In this document: positions 59,983 to 64,000 of the stretch, piece by piece | Position numbering within the stretch: the stretch's first letter is position 1 | Layout: the number at the start of each line of letters is the position of its first letter | NCBI GenBank assembly: GCA_014360645.1 | Contig: JACIXD010000005.1 | Coordinates: 124,001 to 188,000 of the forward strand | DNA length: 64,000 bases | Origin: Actinomycetota bacterium | GTDB taxonomy: Bacteria; Actinomycetota; Geothermincolia; Geothermincolales; RBG-13-55-18 | Direction of reading: 5' to 3' | The notes under the pieces: model-generated | Databases searched by the model: none | What the model was told of the DNA's origin: nothing | Seen by the model: the letters and a program-made list of their open reading frames with translations, nothing else | Translations under genes and position numbers: made by a program

Positions 59983-60197
59983 AAGAGTCCGGTCCTCCGC
60001 GATCGAGGGGGTCATCTCTGCCGGAAGCCGTTTTTCATCATGCGGTCTGCGGACCTGGCTTTTGTTGAGGGGATGACGCTGGCGGGCGTGATACGTACGG
60101 GCGTCTCCGGGCGGGGATCTGCGGCTTGACGGCGCGCCCCCGAGGGCCCCCCTCCCTGCACGGGACCGCTCCGGGCGAGCGGGGCTTCGTGAGCCGT

Positions 60198-61322
60198 TCA
60201 GAAGGGCAGCACAAATCGCCCCTCTTCTGGGAGCATGCGCCTTATCTCCAGGAATCGACCCTCGAGGCGGGGGCCGATGAGATAGCGGCGTCCGGTTTCG
60301 CCTTCCCGTTGGTGCTTGATATCGGCGGGCTCCCTCTCCAAGGCCTCGAAGAACCCGGCCATCTTCCAGGCCAGGAGTTGAGGGAAGGGAACGCCGTCGA
60401 TCTCCGCCTCGATCAGGAAGGGTTTGCGCGTTACCCGCCGTGGTTTGCCCCAGCCGAGGAAGGGCAGACCCATGAAGAAATTCCGGTAGGCGGTCTTGTA
60501 GTTCTCCGCCTTGAGGGCTCCGTACTCGGCCGCCGCGGCCGCGGCGAGGGCTCCTCCCACGGCGGGAGGCAGGTCCCCGTCCCTGCTGCCTACGATCTCC
60601 TCCAACACCGCCTGCCACCCCCGTGCCGAGGTGATGACCATGTGGCGGTGGGTGCCGGCCTGGTAGATGGTGCCCAGCTCCTCGTCCCAGCGCAGCTCCC
60701 ACGTGAAGAGAGGAAGGCGGCACTTCTCGCAGACCTCGAGATCGTAGTCGCGCTGGGGCCGGCGCGGCGGCGCTTCGCGGCGCGGTTCGTGTTTTCCGCG
60801 GGCCACCGTCTTCACCGTGATGTTCCAGTCATATTGCGTGGAGGCGTTGAGGGAGAGCAGCGCCTCCACGCCGTAGATACCCTCCCAGAAACCCCATATA
60901 TCGCCCGCCAGGAGCTGGGGATGATAGGGATGGCGCGCCTTCAACTCCAGCTCTTTTCCGGGCTTCAGGCGAACGACCTCGAGGTTGCCGCATCCGAGGA
61001 GCGAGGCCTCCTCGAGGGCCAGCCGCACGAACTTCCCGGCAAAGGGACGGCGGCGCAGGAAAGCCCTTCGCAGGGGGGTCATCTGGGACGCCACCTCGGC
61101 GCGCGTGAACTCGCGGCGGCGCTCCCGCAGGGTGTCCAGCAGCTGGTCCCCCCGCAGCCGTACACCCTCGGCCACCAGGACGGAGATCTCCTCCTCCGCA
61201 AGGAACACGAGGCGCTCCGATCGCCTGGACCGGAAATAGATCCCTCCGTCGGTGGTCCACACCAGCTTGCGGCTCAGCCACCGCGGCAGTCCGCAGGCGG
61301 GGCACGCGTTGCCGTCCTGCAT
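60198..61322 (-). CDS. Tandem zinc-ribbon/V4R-like protein, paralogue 3
   Basis: This 374-residue protein begins at ATG 61322 after AAGGAGGTGGAT. The first half has ACPACGLPRWLSRKLVWTTD (CxxCGLP) and LLGCGNLEVVRLKPGKELEL with LLAGDIWGFWEG; the second has VCEKCRLPLFTWELRWDEEL (CxxC with Gly replaced by Arg) and FLIEAEIDGVPFPQLLAWKM. It is the most divergent of the three paralogues and lacks the final V4R-like motif in recognisable form. The frame is open up to 61385 but has no ribosome site there. Function unknown. Confidence 0.65.
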   Translation of the reverse strand: MQDGNACPACGLPRWLSRKLVWTTDGGIYFRSRRSERLVFLAEEEISVLVAEGVRLRGDQLLDTLRERRREFTRAEVASQMTPLRRAFLRRRPFAGKFVRLALEEASLLGCGNLEVVRLKPGKELELKARHPYHPQLLAGDIWGFWEGIYGVEALLSLNASTQYDWNITVKTVARGKHEPRREAPPRRPQRDYDLEVCEKCRLPLFTWELRWDEELGTIYQAGTHRHMVITSARGWQAVLEEIVGSRDGDLPPAVGGALAAAAAAEYGALKAENYKTAYRNFFMGLPFLGWGKPRRVTRKPFLIEAEIDGVPFPQLLAWKMAGFFEALEREPADIKHQREGETGRRYLIGPRLEGRFLEIRRMLPEEGRFVLPF

Positions 61323-61365
61323 ATCCACCTCCTTTTCCCAACAGGTTAAAGGAGGGTTGGCGGCT

Positions 61366-61482
61366 ATGCAACCGGCCGAATTCACTTATGACGAATCAAC
61401 ACGGGAAGATATCCTTGCCTTTCTGCCACTCATACCAGCTGAATGCAACCGTGCGAATTCACTTATGACGAATCAACACGGG
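61366..61482. repeat. 40-bp direct repeat upstream of paralogue 3
   Basis: Two copies (61366-61405 and 61443-61482) differ at 2 of 40 positions; the central 29 bp are identical and 37 bp separate them. The repeat is AT-rich compared with its surroundings. Too few copies for a CRISPR array; it could be a binding site pair or a duplicated small element in the promoter region of the minus-strand gene. Confidence 0.7.
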
Positions 61483-61614
61483 GCGCAAGCGCGCCGTCCG
61501 CGTCGCGCCGTCGGCTTCCATCCGCCGCCCGTGTCCGCCGCGGCGGTCCCCTGCCGCCTCGCGCGGGCGAAAGGCGGTGAAGGAAAAACCGCTTTTTTCC
61601 GGGCAAACGGAAAA

Positions 61615-61637
61615 GGCCCCGCAGGGGGGACGGGGCC
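61615..61637. terminator. Terminator-like hairpin
   Basis: GGCCCCG (61615-61621) and CGGGGCC (61631-61637) form a 7-bp stem with AAAA before it and TTCC after it. A preceding GGAAAAA...TTTTTTCC hairpin (about 61582-61600) gives a bidirectional structure. Confidence 0.45.
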
Positions 61638-61639
61638 TT

Positions 61640-62220
61640 CCGCTAATGCGGACTCCTATGGGGATTCAGGGGATACCTCAGGGATGTCGGTGTTGCTGCG
61701 ATCGTTGCTGCGAATCCTGTTTGGATGATTGCCGCCGATGTTGCTGCGAAGTGAGCTGCGAACGTTTCCGCGACCTTGCTGCGACGATTGCCGTGTGCAT
61801 TGGGGCGTCATGGACGAGAGTCGTGTTAAGTAGTCCGTCTGGGCTGCATTCTGTTGCTATAGGGGTAGATGGCTGTCTCGGCTAGTCGGCTTCGGATGGT
61901 GCTAGGGGAATGCTACTGCGTCTACTTAAGGGGGCTGCGACTGATGCTGATGCCGACTCGTCCATGACTTTCATCCGCTGTTTCTAAGGCACTATTCCCC
62001 CGGTGTCCGCTTGGGGCCTATTTCAAGGTTCCATCTACGCCTAGAAGTTACATCGGCGGCAAGGGGCCGCGCCATTCCTCGCAGGTAGTAATTAATGGGA
62101 AAAATAATACCGTGGTATTAGAAAAACGGGAAAAAGGCATTATCGGCGGAAGCAAGAATCGCCTGCGCGCCGTGCGCCGCGCACGATCACGGCCGGCATG
62201 CCGCAGGGTCGGGCTGTGTT
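61640..62220 (+). other. Non-coding region with TTGCTGCGA repeats, Cys-rich frame and palindrome
   Basis: The stretch is lower in G+C than the rest. The 9-mer TTGCTGCGA recurs four times (near 61691, 61703, 61742 and 61782) with degenerate copies between. One plus-strand frame reads 12 Cys in 25 residues (CRCCCDRCCESCLDDCRR followed by CCCEVSC); the other two frames are open over part of the region, so the Cys run may just be the repeat translated. A perfect palindrome TAATACC-GT-GGTATTA lies at 62105-62120. I see no ribosome site or promoter that would make this a gene. Confidence 0.4.
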
Positions 62221-62225
62221 ACACT
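62217..62225 (+). promoter_or_regulatory. Promoter of the PHP gene copy 2
   Basis: Extended -10 TGT-TACACT (62217-62225) would start transcription near 62232, 23 bp before the ATG. No clear -35. The palindrome at 62105-62120 lies about 100 bp upstream. Confidence 0.4.
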
Positions 62226-62254
62226 AGGGGACGTTCGGAACGGGACGGAAGGAC

Positions 62255-62953
62255 ATGCAGATGGTAGTGGATCTTCACGTGCATACCCGGACCTCCTCCA
62301 GGTGCAGCGAGATCGCGCCGCCGGACATGATCGTCCAGGCACGGGCAATGGGGCTGGACGCGGTGGCGGTGACCGAACACGGAACCATGCACGGAGCGCT
62401 GGTCGCCCGTGAGCTGGGCCGCGAGGAGGGTTTCACCGTTTTCGCGGGGGTGGAGGTCTATACCCCGGGCGGGGACTTACTGGTTTTCGGGGTGCGGGAC
62501 GAGCTGCTGCCAGACATGGCCTTTGAGGAACTGCATGCGCTGGTCAGGGAAGAGGGAGGGATGATGGTGCTCGCCCATCCGGCACGGGGGTACTGGGGGC
62601 ACCGCCGCAGATACAAGGGCTTTCCGCCTCGAGAGGTATTGCGCATGGTGGATGCGGTGGAGGTCCTGAACGGCTGCTGCTCTTACCATGAGAACGTGCT
62701 GGCTACGCGCATGGCGCACGAAATGGGACTGCCGCAGGTGGGCGGGAGCGATGCCCATGACCTTCGCGGGCTGGGGCGTTGCGTCACGGTCCTGCCCCGC
62801 GCGGCGGGGAGCGAGGAAGAGCTCGTGGCCATGGTGAAGGGGGGCGAGTGTAGGGCGGCCTATATCGAGGACGCCCTGCCGCGGGCATCGCATGTCCGCC
62901 CCGGGATGGCGGAAGATGCTGTCCGCCCCGGCATCTTATCGCAGGGCGAGTGA
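62255..62953 (+). CDS. PHP-domain phosphoesterase, copy 2
   Basis: This 232-residue protein has PHP metal-ligand motifs DLHVHTRTSSRC (residues 5-16), TEHGTMHGA (about 40-48), LAHPARG, and GGSDAHDLRGLG. It is a distant paralogue of the gene at 36784. The ATG at 62261 is an alternative start. It is probably monocistronic. Substrate unknown. Confidence 0.85.
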   Translation: MQMVVDLHVHTRTSSRCSEIAPPDMIVQARAMGLDAVAVTEHGTMHGALVARELGREEGFTVFAGVEVYTPGGDLLVFGVRDELLPDMAFEELHALVREEGGMMVLAHPARGYWGHRRRYKGFPPREVLRMVDAVEVLNGCCSYHENVLATRMAHEMGLPQVGGSDAHDLRGLGRCVTVLPRAAGSEEELVAMVKGGECRAAYIEDALPRASHVRPGMAEDAVRPGILSQGE

Positions 62954-63255
62954 GCCTGGCCCACGGGCTTATGGCCCCCGGCCCCCGGCCCCCGGCCTTC
63001 GGCCTGGTGCCTTTCGTTTTTCGGTTCACGGGAGGAACGGGCCACGGTGAGAGCCTCCGGGCCGCATCCCTTGGCCATGCCGCGGGGTCGCCATGCCGCG
63101 GCCAGGCGGAGGCGTGAGGCAGGGGCACCGGGTCCCGGGACGGGCATGGATGAGGGATCGTGCGCGAGGTCGCCGGCGGCGAAGGCATGAAGGGGAAGTT
63201 CCCCCGTACCGGGCGCGACCTTCCCGTTTCGGCGCCTGGACGGAAGTGAGAGGTG
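62954..63255 (+). other. 302-bp intergenic region with G+C-rich hairpins
   Basis: GGCCCCC tandem repeats (62983-63000) and a GGCC-TTC-GGCC hairpin followed by TTTCGTTTTTCGG (63010-63025) look like a terminator for the PHP gene. GCCATGCCGCGG occurs twice near 63073-63102. No gene seen. Confidence 0.4.
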
Positions 63256-64000
63256 ATGGTGGACAGGAAGCAGGAAGACCTCTGGCAGCGCAGCCTGCAG
63301 GGGGTCAATGCGTTCATGGAAGGGGTGGCCAGGAGGCTCCCCCTCTACCGCTCCCTGCGCCGTGCCTTCCTGGAGGGGGGCGACGGCATGGTGGACTGGG
63401 AGCAGGCGCGGGAGATCGCCGTGCTGGTGGCCCAGTCCGAGCCCGCCGCGCCGCCGCGGGCCGCTCCGCCGCGAGAGGATTTCGAGGCCATGAAAGGCCG
63501 CAGCGAGGAGCTGGTGCGTGAGTACTCGCGCCTGGAGCCCAGGGAGCCCCTGGGGCCGCTCATGGTGTTCGACCGCCCCGACTGGATAGACGCCAACCTG
63601 GAGAGCTTCCGGCTCATATTCGAGCCGCTGGCGGAGAGCTACGGCAGGACCATCGGGAAGCTGGAGGAGCAGAGGAGGAAGCCGCTGCGCGCGGGTAGGG
63701 CCCTCACCCAGGGCGTCCTCACCGCCCAGCTCGGTATGGTCATGGGCTACCTCGCCCGAAACGTCCTGGGCCAGTTCGATCTGGGGCTGCCCCGGCCCGA
63801 GGACGGCGGCAGGCTGTACATCGTCTATCCCAACCTCCTGAAGGCGGAGGAGAAGATGCGGCTGGTGCCCGAGGATTTCCGCCTCTGGATAACCCTGCAC
63901 GAGGTGACCCACGCCTTCGAGTTCGCCGCCAATCCCTGGATAAAGGGTTACCTGCGGTCGCTGATGGAGAGGTATTTCGGCAGCGTTTCCCTGCGCCTGG
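63256..64000 (+). CDS. Zincin metallopeptidase-like protein (DUF2342/F420-biosynthesis-associated), 5' part
   Basis: Open from ATG 63256 to the window end, 248 residues so far. Preceding GTGAGAGGTG is a weak ribosome site. LWITLHEVTHAFEFAANPW (near residues 212-230) contains HExxH, the zinc site of zincins, and the region around it (DLGLPRPEDGGRLYIVYPN ahead of it) fits the actinobacterial family often labelled coenzyme F420 biosynthesis-associated. The C-terminal zinc ligand should lie outside the window. The role of the family in F420 synthesis is based on gene neighbourhoods, not proven. Confidence 0.75.
   Translation, partial: MVDRKQEDLWQRSLQGVNAFMEGVARRLPLYRSLRRAFLEGGDGMVDWEQAREIAVLVAQSEPAAPPRAAPPREDFEAMKGRSEELVREYSRLEPREPLGPLMVFDRPDWIDANLESFRLIFEPLAESYGRTIGKLEEQRRKPLRAGRALTQGVLTAQLGMVMGYLARNVLGQFDLGLPRPEDGGRLYIVYPNLLKAEEKMRLVPEDFRLWITLHEVTHAFEFAANPWIKGYLRSLMERYFGSVSLRL

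Noticed and set aside
61366-61482. CRISPR array
   Set aside because: Only two repeat copies, with mismatches, and no cas genes in the window.

Overview
The window is a 64-kb, GC-rich (roughly two-thirds G+C), densely coding chromosomal segment. The clearest taxonomic marker is the block at 39.7-48.2 kb, which has the Actinomycetota order fhaA - fhaB - pstP - rodA/ftsW - pbpA - PASTA kinase - PASTA kinase. An MptB-like GT-C glycosyltransferase, a DUF2342-type zincin at the right edge, DrrAB-type transporter genes, fused MerR-TetR regulation and several apparently leaderless promoters (-10 box 6-7 nt before ATG) fit the same phylum. The ferredoxin, radical-SAM and LarA-like genes suggest an anaerobic or microaerophilic lineage. 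I infer an uncultivated, deep-branching actinobacterium (Geothermincolia/OPB41-like); the lineage is a guess from gene content. There is no rRNA, no convincing CRISPR array and no intact IS element; there is one tRNA-Leu.

Layout. 0-2.3 kb: the 3' end of nadA, a promoter plus terminator leader, and a TrpB2-type tryptophan synthase beta chain. 2.3-4.5 kb (minus): an SDR epimerase and the first of three paralogues of an apparently undescribed tandem zinc-ribbon family. 4.7-9.0 kb (minus): a five-gene operon with a divergent NadC-like phosphoribosyltransferase, an SCP2-like protein, a 2x[4Fe-4S] plus BFD-like iron-sulfur protein, a divergent LarA (nickel-pincer lactate racemase superfamily) homologue and a MoCF/CinA-like protein. 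This is the strongest candidate for a new pathway. 9.1-21 kb: a broken lipoprotein gene, a lipoprotein, a TetR and acyl-CoA ligase divergent pair, a DinG-type helicase with a decayed exonuclease domain, a MerR-TetR fusion, and two CrtI-like oxidoreductases around a 47-residue membrane peptide. 21-31 kb: two histidine kinases, a flavodoxin-like protein, a DUF72 protein and TldD/TldE. 30.7-38.9 kb: envelope genes (GT-C transferase, PQQ propeller, membrane hydrolase-like protein, PAP2 phosphatase, LCP ligase, PHP phosphoesterase, repeat-rich zinc-finger protein).

39-48 kb: the cell-wall growth and Ser/Thr phosphorylation cluster, in which the first PASTA kinase is a clear pseudokinase and the second looks fully active. 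The phosphatase PstP and the FHA proteins read out PknB-type phosphorylation, and RodA and PbpA are the peptidoglycan polymerase and cross-linker they control. 48.5-51.2 kb: a geranylgeranyl-reductase-like flavoprotein and a B12-binding radical SAM enzyme. 51.5-56 kb: the second zinc-ribbon paralogue, a MazG-like protein with a duplicated start region, and a MarR - DrrA - DrrB operon whose perfect palindrome covers the MarR start codon. 55.8-60 kb: 83-bp tandem repeats, tRNA-Leu(CAG), a CARDB-like protein and a NarX/NarL-type two-component pair, the segment being bounded by two identical 27-bp sequences. 60-64 kb: the third zinc-ribbon paralogue, a roughly 0.9-kb non-coding stretch with a cysteine-codon-rich repeat and a palindrome, a PHP phosphoesterase and the 5' part of a zincin metallopeptidase gene.
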